Source: Thiobacillus sp. 0-1251 (lineage in GTDB: Bacteria; Pseudomonadota; Gammaproteobacteria; Burkholderiales; Thiobacillaceae). From it: DNA of 64,000 nucleotides. Positions 1-7,646 of the stretch are shown in pieces (the stretch's first letter is position 1; each line of letters opens with the position of its first letter). Made by a program: the position numbers and the translations under genes. The stretch is from the NCBI GenBank assembly GCA_001899305.1, contig MKWL01000018.1, forward strand, positions 235,555-299,554, given 5' to 3'. The notes under the pieces were generated by a model. The model made no database searches, was not told the origin of the DNA, and was given only the letters and a program-made list of their open reading frames with translations.

Positions 1-1
1 A

Positions 2-421
2 CTGGGCTACGAGGTGCAGATTTTCTTCACCTTCTATGGCCTGCAGTTGCTGAAAAAAGACCTGTCCGACCTCAAGGTCAGCCCGCTGGGCAACCCCGGC
101 ATGCCGATGAAAATGCCTTTCGGTCCCAAATGGTTCAAGGGACTCAACTGGAATATCCCAAATGCGGTGCAGTCGTTGGTGCCGGGTTATGAAAGCATCG
201 CCACGGGTTTGATGAAGCAGACGATCAAAAACTGCGGCGTGGCAACGATTCCGGATTTGCGCGACCTGTGCATGGAGGCTGAGGTAAAAATGATTGCCTG
301 CCAGATGACGGTGGAGCTGTTCGGCTTTGATCACAGCGAGTTTATCGGCGACATCGAGTACGGCGGCGCGGCGACATTCTTCGAGTTCGCGGGTGAAACG
401 GATATCTGCCTGTTCATCTGA
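2..421 (+). CDS. DsrE/DsrF-like sulfur-relay protein, 5' end outside window
   Basis: The reading frame is open from the first bases of the window, so the N-terminus is cut off; the in-frame GTG at 14 is probably an internal valine. The visible ~139 residues contain GYEVQIFFTFYGLQLLKK, an Ile-Pro-rich middle, and a C-terminal half with a conserved-looking cysteine in MIACQMTVELFGF followed by a Gly-Gly-Ala-Ala-rich segment. This is the pattern of DsrE2-type DsrE/F-like proteins, which carry persulfide sulfur on a cysteine in sulfur-oxidising bacteria. A membrane-anchored thioredoxin lies 540 bp downstream, which fits a thiol or sulfur-relay context. The family call is from motif recognition only; substrate and partner are unknown. 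Confidence 0.7.
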   Translation: MGYEVQIFFTFYGLQLLKKDLSDLKVSPLGNPGMPMKMPFGPKWFKGLNWNIPNAVQSLVPGYESIATGLMKQTIKNCGVATIPDLRDLCMEAEVKMIACQMTVELFGFDHSEFIGDIEYGGAATFFEFAGETDICLFI

Positions 422-577
422 GTGATGCTTGCGAAGAGGCTGGCGCCAGTTTAACGGCCTCCGTTTCATTCAGCGCATCAATGGGTACGAGTTCAGATCA
501 TCGGCTCGATTGACACCGTCAGGACTCGCTGCCTGAATCGACCAATCCGTATATCCATTCAGGAAAGCGAGCCAGCC

Positions 578-967
578 ATGCGCATTGACCTGCATCAAAA
601 GCCTCTCGACATTAGGCTCACTCGCTCCGCCGAAGCAACACTCGCTGCACGAGCAGGAACGTTAATTGCCGAGATGGAACTGATTTTTGGCTGCTTGATC
701 CGCAAGCGGATCATTTTTCGCGAGTTGGGAGCGATAGGTGAGGCTGACGCTACTCCTGCCAGTGACCGGCTGGCTGTTCGTTTCGTGGCGTTAATGAGCC
801 GTGCCGCTTGTACTCTGACGGATAGCGGCCAGGAAAAGGGCGGTTTGATCAAGCCAACCCATGAGCCACTCGAGAACCCTGGTCGATATGTGCCGCGCTG
901 GCTGATGATTGATTTCCGCAAAGGGCAATGGCACGGCGAGTTTGGCTATGCGCAGGCGGCGGCATGA
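578..967 (+). CDS. hypothetical protein upstream of thioredoxin
   Basis: A 129-residue soluble protein that I do not recognise. The N-terminal third (RLTRSAEATLAARAGTLIAE) is helical and alanine-rich, and the C-terminus is Trp-rich (PRWLMIDFRKGQWHGEFGY). There is no signal peptide or membrane segment. Its stop overlaps the start of the thioredoxin gene in an ATGA, so the two are probably translationally coupled. An alternative antisense ORF over the same bases has no start signal and is less likely. A role linked to the thioredoxin is inferred from coupling only. Confidence 0.55.
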   Translation: MRIDLHQKPLDIRLTRSAEATLAARAGTLIAEMELIFGCLIRKRIIFRELGAIGEADATPASDRLAVRFVALMSRAACTLTDSGQEKGGLIKPTHEPLENPGRYVPRWLMIDFRKGQWHGEFGYAQAAA

Positions 968-1389
968 CGACAGTTGTCCTGTTTCTCATCGGAGGAGCTG
1001 CTACATTTCTGGTTCTGTTGCAGGGGTTGATGTGGCTGCAGGCGCGTCGTGCGCAAGGCCGCCCAGCACCGGACACCACTCTTGTCGACGGCAAGGCCGC
1101 CGCCGACCGGGTGCGGGTGTATTACTTTTACGCTACGCACTGTGGCCCCTGTCGATCCATGATGCCGCTGGTCGAGCGCCTGCGCGGCGATCACCGCAAC
1201 CTCATCAAGCTTGATGTCTCCGAGTCACGTGAACTGGCGCGCAGCTTCGGCGTGGCAGCCACCCCAAGCTTCATCCAGGTTATTGACGGTGTTATCCGAC
1301 GAGTCAAACTCGGCGGCCAGAGCGAAGTTCGGTTGCTTGCCATGCTGCATCCAAGTCCCGTGAGGAGAACGCTCCATGAACGATTTTGA
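964..1389 (+). CDS. membrane-anchored thioredoxin-fold protein (CGPC)
   Basis: About 141 residues. An N-terminal membrane anchor (MTTVVLFLIGGAATFLVLLQG, roughly residues 1-22) is followed by a thioredoxin domain with the classical active site CGPC in YFYATHCGPCRSMMP and the cis-proline region VAATPSFIQV. It is expected to reduce or exchange disulfides, facing the cytoplasm or periplasm depending on anchor orientation. I chose the ATG at 964 rather than the upstream GTG at 928 because it makes a 4-bp ATGA overlap with the preceding gene and places the hydrophobic anchor at the N-terminus. The next gene starts 14 bp before this one ends. Proximity to a DsrE-like gene suggests sulfur-compound redox chemistry, which is inference. 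Confidence 0.8.
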   Translation: MTTVVLFLIGGAATFLVLLQGLMWLQARRAQGRPAPDTTLVDGKAAADRVRVYYFYATHCGPCRSMMPLVERLRGDHRNLIKLDVSESRELARSFGVAATPSFIQVIDGVIRRVKLGGQSEVRLLAMLHPSPVRRTLHERF

Positions 1390-1849
1390 AACCAAGTTGA
1401 ACGGCACACTCTATGGGCTGATGCAGTGGTCGGACTGGGATCGCCTGGAATCCGCATTGCGGTCAGAAACCGATGCGCGCTGGTACATAAGCGCCGTCGG
1501 AGCGGAAGCGCCAGCCACCCCACTTGATCCTGCAGCGCTGCATGTGTTGCTCGACGGAATCAGCGTGTTGTTAAGAAATGACCACCAAGAGGATTATCTC
1601 GGCATCGTCTATGTTGATGATCTCGATGTCCCCAGCCTGATTAAAATTTACGACCCCAATAATCTCGGAGCCGCATGCGGCAGCATCGGCTTCAAGGTGC
1701 CGCCTGGCTGGGTGCTGAGCCTGGATCGCCCCACGCCGATTACCACCGTCTTCCCCTTGCCTGGCAACCGGCAGCGCTGGTGGGATGCCGTGCATCGACT
1801 TTTGCTAGGCGAAGCGTCACAGGAACAGTCCTCAATCACAGTCAAATGA
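1376..1849 (+). CDS. hypothetical protein, third gene of the thioredoxin operon
   Basis: A 157-residue soluble protein I do not recognise. Visible features are Trp-rich stretches (LMQWSDWDRLE, RQRWWDAVHRLL) and a central acidic segment DYLGIVYVDDLDVPSLIKIYDP. There is no signal peptide or transmembrane segment. The ATG at 1376 is preceded by a good Shine-Dalgarno (GAGGAG about 10 bp upstream), which lies inside the end of the thioredoxin gene, so the 14-bp overlap looks genuine and the genes are co-transcribed. No function can be assigned. Confidence 0.55.
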   Translation: MNDFETKLNGTLYGLMQWSDWDRLESALRSETDARWYISAVGAEAPATPLDPAALHVLLDGISVLLRNDHQEDYLGIVYVDDLDVPSLIKIYDPNNLGAACGSIGFKVPPGWVLSLDRPTPITTVFPLPGNRQRWWDAVHRLLLGEASQEQSSITVK

Positions 1850-1927
1850 GCCCGAGATAGCGACTGACATATACTTGGTCAGCGTCGATAGGTTTGATAC
1901 CACGCTAAGGGGGTAGTCGCGAGGCCT

Positions 1928-1944
1928 ATATACCCTAGGGGGGC
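1928..1944. promoter_or_regulatory. candidate CsoR/CstR-like operator
   Basis: The sequence ATATACCCTAGGGGGGC contains the palindrome CCCTAGGG flanked by AT-rich bases on the left and a G-run on the right. Operators of the CsoR/RcnR/CstR family are typically AT-C-run-G-run-AT palindromes, so this is a plausible half-perfect match; a second G-run (AAGGGGG) lies about 20 bp upstream. It sits in the otherwise gene-free stretch 1850-2113. No CsoR-type repressor gene is visible in the window, so this is a weak call. Confidence 0.25.
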
Positions 1945-2113
1945 CACGGGCCAAGGCTGGAGTTCGCACGAATTACGCGCCGCGACTGACGTCTGGTCAT
2001 GCTAGGAGTGAGGCCAAATTCGCGTTTGCAAGTGCGGCCATGCAAAGCGAATATTATGTACTGATGCAATACATCTCCATTGCACCTCATGGTGCAGGAA
2101 GGGGGTGTTTGCT

Positions 2114-2176
2114 ATGTATGTAGGTAGCTTGTACGGATTGGCGATCTTCATGATCGCGGTCTGGATCTTTGGGTAA
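2114..2176 (+). CDS. candidate 20-residue membrane micropeptide
   Basis: A short ORF encoding MYVGSLYGLAIFMIAVWIFG, almost entirely one hydrophobic segment with a tyrosine/glycine-rich start, as in known small single-pass membrane proteins. A purine-rich GAAGGGGG lies about 10 bp upstream of the ATG and could serve as ribosome binding site. The gene ends just before a strong hairpin (2187-2211). An alternative overlapping start at 2089 gives only 12 residues. Existence as a translated gene is unproven. Confidence 0.4.
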   Translation: MYVGSLYGLAIFMIAVWIFG

Positions 2177-2186
2177 GCGGTAGTAC

Positions 2187-2211
2187 CCGGGCGGAGGTCA
2201 TCCCCGCCCGG
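2187..2211. terminator. 8-bp GC hairpin after the micropeptide ORF
   Basis: CCGGGCGG (2187-2194) pairs perfectly with CCGCCCGG (2204-2211) across a 9-nt loop. It lacks a following T-run, so it is at best a weak intrinsic terminator or an mRNA end-protecting hairpin. It separates the micropeptide ORF from the recombinase gene. Confidence 0.4.
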
Positions 2212-2237
2212 TTGAGACACTGAGACCATGAGACTTG

Positions 2238-3179
2238 ATGATGTCCGACACGGACAATAAGGAAGCCACGACGCTTTCTCGGCAGCATGTTGCGGCCTAC
2301 CTCCAACACCTCGCGGCCGAGAGGCGGCTTTCTCCGAACACGCTTGAAAGTTACCAGCGGGACCTTCTTTTTTTGCTCCAGGCGACTGAAGAAAGCGGGA
2401 AAGCACTGGCTGACGCAGTGGCCTCCGATGTGCGGGACGCGATCGTCAAGCTCAGGAAGAAAAGCCTGTCGCCGGCGAGCGTGGCCAGACATATATCTAG
2501 CTGGCGGGGATTCTATTCATACGCCATCCAGAGGTTCGGGTACCTGAACAACCCGTGTGTCGGGCAAAAAGGTCCGAAGGTAAAGCGGGCCCTTCCCAAG
2601 ACGCTTTCACCCGATAGTTGCGCCCAGCTCCTCGATGGCAAGAAGGAACAGGATATTGACTCGAATGTCTTGCTGGCGCGTGACCACGCCATGTTCGAGC
2701 TGCTTTATTCCTCAGGCTTGCGAGTGTCCGAGCTGACGGGCATGGATTTCATCGATATTGATCTGAAAGCAGGAGAGGCACGGGTTACCGGCAAGGGCAG
2801 CAAAACGCGCCTGGTGCCGGTAGGTAGGCAAGCGTGCAAAGCGATCAAGACCTGGTTGAGCTGGCGCCAGGCACTTCTTGGCGGTAACGATACTCCCGCA
2901 TTGTTCCTCAGTCGCTGGGGGAGACGCCTTTCGGTGCGCAGCGTACAGAAGCGTCTTGATCAGTGGGTTTCGCTGTCCGGGCTGGGGCAATCGGTACACC
3001 CGCACATGCTTCGCCACGCTTTTGCCAGCCATATGCTTCAATCGTCAGGTGATCTCCGGGCAGTCCAGGAGATGCTTGGCCACGCCAACATCACCACCAC
3101 CCAGATCTATACCCACTTGGACTGGCAACACTTGGCGAAGGTATATGACTCGGCTCACCCCAGGGCGCGCAGGAAATAA
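2238..3179 (+). CDS. xerC: XerC-like tyrosine recombinase
   Basis: About 313 residues, the usual XerC/XerD length. An N-terminal SAM-like core-binding domain (residues ~12-95, with ERRLSPNTLESYQRDL) precedes a catalytic domain. All catalytic residues are visible: Arg in SGLRVSELTG (~residue 161), Lys in TGKGSKTRLVPVG, His-x-x-Arg in HPHMLRHAFASHML (~258), His in LGHANITTTQIYTH, and the nucleophile Tyr within it (~290). It could be the host's dif recombinase or an element-borne recombinase acting on the element. Its isolated position beside a toxin-antitoxin pair, rather than beside dapF, favours neither firmly. Starts at 2238 or 2241 are both possible; a weak GAGA lies upstream. Catalytic integrity is clear; the substrate site is not visible. 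Confidence 0.85.
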   Translation: MMSDTDNKEATTLSRQHVAAYLQHLAAERRLSPNTLESYQRDLLFLLQATEESGKALADAVASDVRDAIVKLRKKSLSPASVARHISSWRGFYSYAIQRFGYLNNPCVGQKGPKVKRALPKTLSPDSCAQLLDGKKEQDIDSNVLLARDHAMFELLYSSGLRVSELTGMDFIDIDLKAGEARVTGKGSKTRLVPVGRQACKAIKTWLSWRQALLGGNDTPALFLSRWGRRLSVRSVQKRLDQWVSLSGLGQSVHPHMLRHAFASHMLQSSGDLRAVQEMLGHANITTTQIYTHLDWQHLAKVYDSAHPRARRK

Positions 3180-3187
3180 AGCGGGAC

Positions 3188-3224
3188 TTGACTCCCCTTG
3201 GAGGGGTGATATATTTAGTATATC
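3188..3224 (+). promoter_or_regulatory. sigma70 promoter with overlapping palindromic operator for the TA module
   Basis: TTGACT (3188-3193), a 16-bp spacer and TATATT (3210-3215) form a good promoter. A perfect inverted repeat GATATA-TTTAG-TATATC (3208-3224) covers the -10 box. A promoter whose -10 lies in a short palindrome is the standard arrangement for autorepression by an antitoxin, which fits the next two genes. The spacer also contains a small CCCCT/AGGGG hairpin. Confidence 0.6.
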
Positions 3225-3243
3225 TTTCTGAAGGATTAAGGCC

Positions 3244-3519
3244 ATGTCAGCCGCAACAGCGAAACCCGATCAATTGCTCTTCCGTTTCCGCGCCAAGGAT
3301 ACGGTCAGTGGCGTCAGCCGGGAAACCTTAATGAAACTATCGGACACCCTTGGCTACACGGAAACCCAGGTTATGCACCTGGCCCTGGCAAAACTGGCCA
3401 AGGAAGTCATTCCTGCCTATGAGGCAGACGAGGGTGATTTGACCGAGAAACAATTGGCCGCGATTCGGAAGGCGGTTCCCCAGGGGAAACCCCGCAGCGT
3501 CAAATCCAGCCTGTTTTGA
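3244..3519 (+). CDS. putative antitoxin of a PemK/MazF-like module
   Basis: 91 residues, soluble. The segment SRETLMKLSDTLGYTETQVMHLALAKLAKE (~residues 25-55) has the spacing of a short DNA-binding helical domain. The C-terminus is basic and ends in KSSLF. The protein is not a confident match to any antitoxin family. The call rests on size, on the palindromic operator over its promoter, and on the downstream gene starting 4 bp after its stop and resembling PemK/MazF toxins. An AAGG Shine-Dalgarno precedes the ATG. If the downstream gene is not a toxin, this would be a small transcriptional regulator. Confidence 0.55.
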   Translation: MSAATAKPDQLLFRFRAKDTVSGVSRETLMKLSDTLGYTETQVMHLALAKLAKEVIPAYEADEGDLTEKQLAAIRKAVPQGKPRSVKSSLF

Positions 3520-3522
3520 GAG

Positions 3523-3948
3523 GTGAAATCAACGTGGTGGCCCGAGCCGCAGGCAGGGGACATAGTGTGGTGTCATTTTCCGGAAAACAAGGGCATTCAT
3601 CCCGGAGCCAAACCGAGGCCGGCACTGGTGACAAAAGTGTTCGACGACGAGGCGCCGCACTATGTCGTGGAGGTGATTTACGGGACGAGTCAGAAAACGG
3701 ATGATCTGCGATCGGGAGAGTTTCTGATTGCGCGAGCCGACCATGAAGCCTATCGGCTGGCTGGGTTGAGCTATCCGACCAAGTTCAATTTCAAGAGCCG
3801 GGTCGAGTTACCGTTCAGCCCGGAGTGGTTCAAGGTGCCGCCCACAGCACCGTTCGGCCAGGTGCCCAAACTGGGTATCCTGCACCCGGCATTGATGCCC
3901 AGGGTCAGGGCGGCGTGGGAAGCGGTTAGTCTGGGGAAAAAAGGCTGA
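3523..3948 (+). CDS. PemK/MazF-like toxin
   Basis: 141 residues. The N-terminal motif AGDIVWCHFPE followed by KPRPALVTKV matches the start of PemK/MazF-fold proteins (Gly-Asp-Ile-Val-Trp ... Arg-Pro-Ala-Leu-Val), and a later strand ends in DHEAYRLAGLSYPTKF. MazF-fold toxins are usually mRNA interferases that cleave single-stranded RNA and are neutralised by the upstream gene product. The start is GTG at 3523, 4 bp after the antitoxin stop, consistent with coupling. It is somewhat longer than classical MazF (~110 aa), with a C-terminal extension of unknown role. RNase activity is inferred from fold similarity only. Confidence 0.6.
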   Translation: MKSTWWPEPQAGDIVWCHFPENKGIHPGAKPRPALVTKVFDDEAPHYVVEVIYGTSQKTDDLRSGEFLIARADHEAYRLAGLSYPTKFNFKSRVELPFSPEWFKVPPTAPFGQVPKLGILHPALMPRVRAAWEAVSLGKKG

Positions 3949-3998
3949 TATCCGGAGAAATCCCCGCCGAGATGTCCCTGGCGGAGAAACAACAATTT

Positions 3999-4021
3999 CT
4001 GCAGCAACACTTACGCTGCAG
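3999..4021 (+). terminator. possible stem-loop after TA module
   Basis: CTGCAGC (3999-4005) pairs with GCTGCAG (4015-4021) around a 9-nt loop, 50 bp after the toxin stop. There is no T-run after it, so termination is uncertain. Confidence 0.25.
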
Positions 4022-4084
4022 ATGGGAGGCGGTGGCACCCCCTCTGCGTGGCATCTCCAGAGAATGGAACACAAGGAGAAAAAT

Positions 4085-4609
4085 ATGAAAACTCAAACCC
4101 GCCGAATTCTGTTCCCGCTTGCAGGCGCGGCGCTGGGCATGCTTGCCGGTGCTGGTTTTGGCATGGACAAAGGCATCGCGGCAAGTGCGGCCTTCTTCGG
4201 CTTTGTAGGCTTCGGCCTGGGCTATGCCCTGCATGACTTCAACTGGAAACGCAACCGCAAAACCGCCTTGGCTCTGCTGATGGCCTTCCTGACGCCAATC
4301 ATCGGATTTGCCTGGTTGATGGCTCCTCAGGTATTTGGCCAAGCAGGCATTACGCCCGCCAGCCTGGCACAAGTTGCTGTGATCGCGCTGACTGTCGGCC
4401 CGGCCGTTGGCGGTCTGCTCGCGCTCGTCGTCTACGCTGCTGCAAATACCTTCGGGCTGATCGATGAGGCGCAGGACTGGCCTGCTGGCGGGGTGAGGGA
4501 GAGCGAATCTTGGGAGATGCCTGAACCGACTGAACGCCTTTTTGATCATCACCACGATCCTGTTTTCAACGATTTCCCGACAAACATACATCACACGACC
4601 AGCAACTAA
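4085..4609 (+). CDS. hypothetical multi-pass membrane protein with His-rich tail
   Basis: 174 residues. Four hydrophobic segments are visible (about residues 8-28, 33-48, 60-80 and 95-122), with glycine-rich packing such as LGMLAGAGFGMDKG. The C-terminal ~45 residues are hydrophilic and contain a short histidine cluster (DHHHDP ... HHTTSN). The start at 4085 is chosen because AAGGAG lies 8 bp upstream and the first transmembrane segment follows directly; upstream in-frame starts have no RBS. The gene converges on traG, only 7 bp apart. I do not recognise the family. Confidence 0.6.
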   Translation: MKTQTRRILFPLAGAALGMLAGAGFGMDKGIAASAAFFGFVGFGLGYALHDFNWKRNRKTALALLMAFLTPIIGFAWLMAPQVFGQAGITPASLAQVAVIALTVGPAVGGLLALVVYAAANTFGLIDEAQDWPAGGVRESESWEMPEPTERLFDHHHDPVFNDFPTNIHHTTSN

Positions 4610-4616
4610 GCTCGAG

Positions 4617-7600
4617 CTAATTCTTTTCGCCTTCATCTTTTCCGTCAGGCCGATATCCAACCTTTTCCTGGAACTGCTCATGGGTAGGTTCGGCTCCTGG
4701 TACTTTAATTCCCGCGACCTCGTTCGGGAGCGATTGTTGCAACGATAAGGTCATGTCGGCGGTGGCGGCGTCCTCCGCCGTATTCATGAGCTTGTTGTGG
4801 GTCGCCACACTATGCGATTGGGGCGCGGCATCTCCTGCCTCTCCCTGGTAGCGCAATTCTCCTGATTCCTGCTTCGCCTCGTGGTGGTCCATCGCCTTTT
4901 GCTGCTTCTCCTTGCCTTGGTCGTGATAGTCCTGGGCATTGCCCGGCAGATCGCTGTTCGAGTTGGCGGCTGCGGATCCGGCACCGACAGGCACGCCTGA
5001 ATTTGGAACATCCTTGAGATGGCCTGAATGCAGGGCACGTATCTGGTTTGCCAAGGACGGATCGTCCATCATGGCTTGTGCCAGCGCCTGGACTTCCTCT
5101 GGGGTGGCACGTACCGCTGTGCCATCCTGGTATGCGGATGGCAATTGGCCGCCCTGATCGTATCCCATGGTCTTCAGGCCATTGAGCGCCACCTGGTCGC
5201 GTTGTCCGGGTGGTGCGGCTTCGACGGCGTCGACCAACGCTAACGCTGCATTCGTTTTTGCTGGATCCTTGAGTGGATCGTAACTGACGTCCACTCCGCG
5301 GGATGAGCCCTGATTGGCCTGTTGGGTGAGGTCTTCAGCCTGGCGGAATTCAGCTTGCGCCTGGTCGAGGTGCGTACGCCGGCTACTAAGTGTCGCCCCT
5401 GTGGTTTGGCTGTCCGCATCCTGGCCAAGCACCGAATGCCGGAAATCGCGGTCTTTCTCCAGCCGATCGAAGAATGCCTGCCTCGCATCGGTATTGCCCA
5501 GCACCGCGCTTTTCTCACCGGTGCGACTTTGCTTTTCAATCCCCGCTGCATATAGCTGGGCAACATCAATGCCAGCACCGAAATTAGCCTTGACCCCTGA
5601 TCTTCCGCTTCTCGATTCCCGCGACTGGATTCCCCCGTCACCCGAAGTCGGATCCTTGCTGGTTGCCGGCGCCACAGTCTGGGATTCTCCGAGGCCAGTG
5701 TCTACGCCTGCGCCTGCCTGAACCTTACCTGTCTGCGATGCCCGATTTGATGTCGTATAAGTCGCGACACTCCCCGACTCCTCACCTGAACTTGCCGACT
5801 TACCAAATGATCCCGTGAAATCTCCTCCCGAGCTTGATCTACCGCCAAAACCACTCTGGTTGGTAGTGGCGAGCGACGACAGGTGGGCACGGGCTTTGGA
5901 CAGAATGGTTTCTTCTGCTTTTCCTGCAGCCATCGTATGGGCTTGCCCGGCCGATGCATGTTTACCGGCTTGCTGGAGCAAACCGGCGTTCTGACCGGCT
6001 GTGACAGAAGTCCCCACCCTCAGGGCATTCATAGGTTGCGCTGCGGTTGATGTTCCATTTCCATAGGACGACATTACCGTACCGTCCGCTCCGACAGACT
6101 GGTCGATCGCGGCACCATGCCGATTCATCGGCGCGGTATTCCATTGATCCGCGCTTCTATTGTTCTCGCTCCAGTTCCCCATGGTGACGTTGCCCCATTG
6201 GGTGTTGCCAGCGCTGATATTCCCGGTACCGACCTGCGCACCGGCGGCCTGAGCTGAGGAATTTGCCGGGCTCATGACGCCTGATATGACGCTGGTGAAA
6301 GACGCCGCGCTGACATTGGTCAGCATATAGGCGATGACCGGTACCGAGAGCGTGAGAATGCCGGCAACACCCTGATCGGAAATCATGGAGTGCATCAACG
6401 CCTGATGGCTTGCGTAGGAGAGGGGATTCATCCCGTCGACGGCAGCCTTGGCACCGAGCGTCGCGTACCAGCTCGTGAAGAAATTCAGCGCTGCGTAAAC
6501 CGGCGCCCAGAGGTTGATCCATAACAAGGCCATGAGATAGGTTTTAAGAACCAGGCCACCCTTTGATCCGGCCACAATGATCAGGAGCATGACGATTGGA
6601 AACAGCGCCAGAATCACGATATGGATGGCGTTTCGGATCAGGGGCATGGACGACTCGGCTATCTTGGCCATGGTCCGATAGCTGCTGTTTGCGCTGGCAG
6701 ATGCCATCGCCGTCGATAGCGCGACCTGCGCCGATGTCGTATCGCCGATCATCTGTGGCACAAAAACCGTGGAATCCGCGATCAGATTGATCATCGCCGC
6801 CTGCTTGATGGATTCCTGTGCGGTTTGACTCACCCCGAAAATAAAGTTGTCTACGGCAGGTAATTGAGCGGCCACCAGTGCGGAGGCAGCTGCAGAGGTA
6901 GGCGAGCTCGGGTTGAGCATCCTACCCAGGCGGGGCAGGATGTCATTTGAAACATGCGGGTTGATCTGGGCATCAATGTAAGACCAGGCCTGATCACAGC
7001 CGACGACCTTGTAGACGCCTGCAGCGTTGTCATAAACCTGAACCAGCAGTCCGGGGTTCATCTGGGGGGCGATGTCTGCCCAGATGTCGCCAGACTTCAT
7101 GATCTGATCGAAAAAAGGTCCGTTGTTGTTCAGTTCCGGGTAAACACAATCCTTGGTCAGGTTGGTCAGGGAGCTGACCAGATTGGGATCGTAGAAGCGC
7201 ACGCTCTGTCTATCCTTGATGGCACGCGATCCGAACATGAAGCCGGTCTTCTCAAAGGAGATATCGCCAGGAAGCGCGAATACCGTTTCACTGACTTTGG
7301 TGAGCCAATAGCCGATGTGGCTTTCCGCACTGGCAAAAACCGCGAGCCCCAGAGGTACGTTGGCCACTGTATACGTACCGGAACCACCCGCCACGTCGAT
7401 CACAACCACGTCTTTCTTGGGCAAGAAGAGGCCCACATACCAGATGGCCAGCATCAGCATATAGATTGCTGCATCCTCGCCGCGTGCCTTCACGAAAGTC
7501 GTGGCGACGGCAACGAACAACCCGAATATCGCGAAGACTTTCATCAAGCCGGTGTAATCGCTCATCGAGGTGAGCATCGCTACAGCGTCGAGCACGTACT

Positions 7601-7640
7601 TGATCTGCTGGGCGTCCCAATAGGCGTAGATCGTATCCAT
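4617..7640 (-). CDS. traG: F-type conjugation protein TraG
   Basis: 1007 residues. The N-terminal half is a polytopic inner-membrane domain of the TraG_N type (segments near residues 30-95, 340-400 and 425-450, including FAIFGLFVAVATTFVKARGE). The C-terminal half is a long, low-complexity, Ser/Gly/Gln-rich periplasmic region with many SxG and QAQA stretches. In F-like systems TraG acts in pilus assembly and mating-pair stabilisation, and in related elements contributes to exclusion. It is the last gene of the tra operon, 6 bp after traH, matching the F order (N-F-H-G). The start ATG at 7640 is the only good in-frame start near the first membrane segment. Confidence 0.92.
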   Translation of the reverse strand: MDTIYAYWDAQQIKYVLDAVAMLTSMSDYTGLMKVFAIFGLFVAVATTFVKARGEDAAIYMLMLAIWYVGLFLPKKDVVVIDVAGGSGTYTVANVPLGLAVFASAESHIGYWLTKVSETVFALPGDISFEKTGFMFGSRAIKDRQSVRFYDPNLVSSLTNLTKDCVYPELNNNGPFFDQIMKSGDIWADIAPQMNPGLLVQVYDNAAGVYKVVGCDQAWSYIDAQINPHVSNDILPRLGRMLNPSSPTSAAASALVAAQLPAVDNFIFGVSQTAQESIKQAAMINLIADSTVFVPQMIGDTTSAQVALSTAMASASANSSYRTMAKIAESSMPLIRNAIHIVILALFPIVMLLIIVAGSKGGLVLKTYLMALLWINLWAPVYAALNFFTSWYATLGAKAAVDGMNPLSYASHQALMHSMISDQGVAGILTLSVPVIAYMLTNVSAASFTSVISGVMSPANSSAQAAGAQVGTGNISAGNTQWGNVTMGNWSENNRSADQWNTAPMNRHGAAIDQSVGADGTVMSSYGNGTSTAAQPMNALRVGTSVTAGQNAGLLQQAGKHASAGQAHTMAAGKAEETILSKARAHLSSLATTNQSGFGGRSSSGGDFTGSFGKSASSGEESGSVATYTTSNRASQTGKVQAGAGVDTGLGESQTVAPATSKDPTSGDGGIQSRESRSGRSGVKANFGAGIDVAQLYAAGIEKQSRTGEKSAVLGNTDARQAFFDRLEKDRDFRHSVLGQDADSQTTGATLSSRRTHLDQAQAEFRQAEDLTQQANQGSSRGVDVSYDPLKDPAKTNAALALVDAVEAAPPGQRDQVALNGLKTMGYDQGGQLPSAYQDGTAVRATPEEVQALAQAMMDDPSLANQIRALHSGHLKDVPNSGVPVGAGSAAANSNSDLPGNAQDYHDQGKEKQQKAMDHHEAKQESGELRYQGEAGDAAPQSHSVATHNKLMNTAEDAATADMTLSLQQSLPNEVAGIKVPGAEPTHEQFQEKVGYRPDGKDEGEKN

Positions 7641-7646
7641 GCCTGA

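Noticed and set aside
2238-3179. XerC-like recombinase as the integrase that defines the element end
   Set aside because: No att-like direct repeats were found near it, and the sequence is XerC-like rather than a typical ICE integrase, so the boundary is not called.
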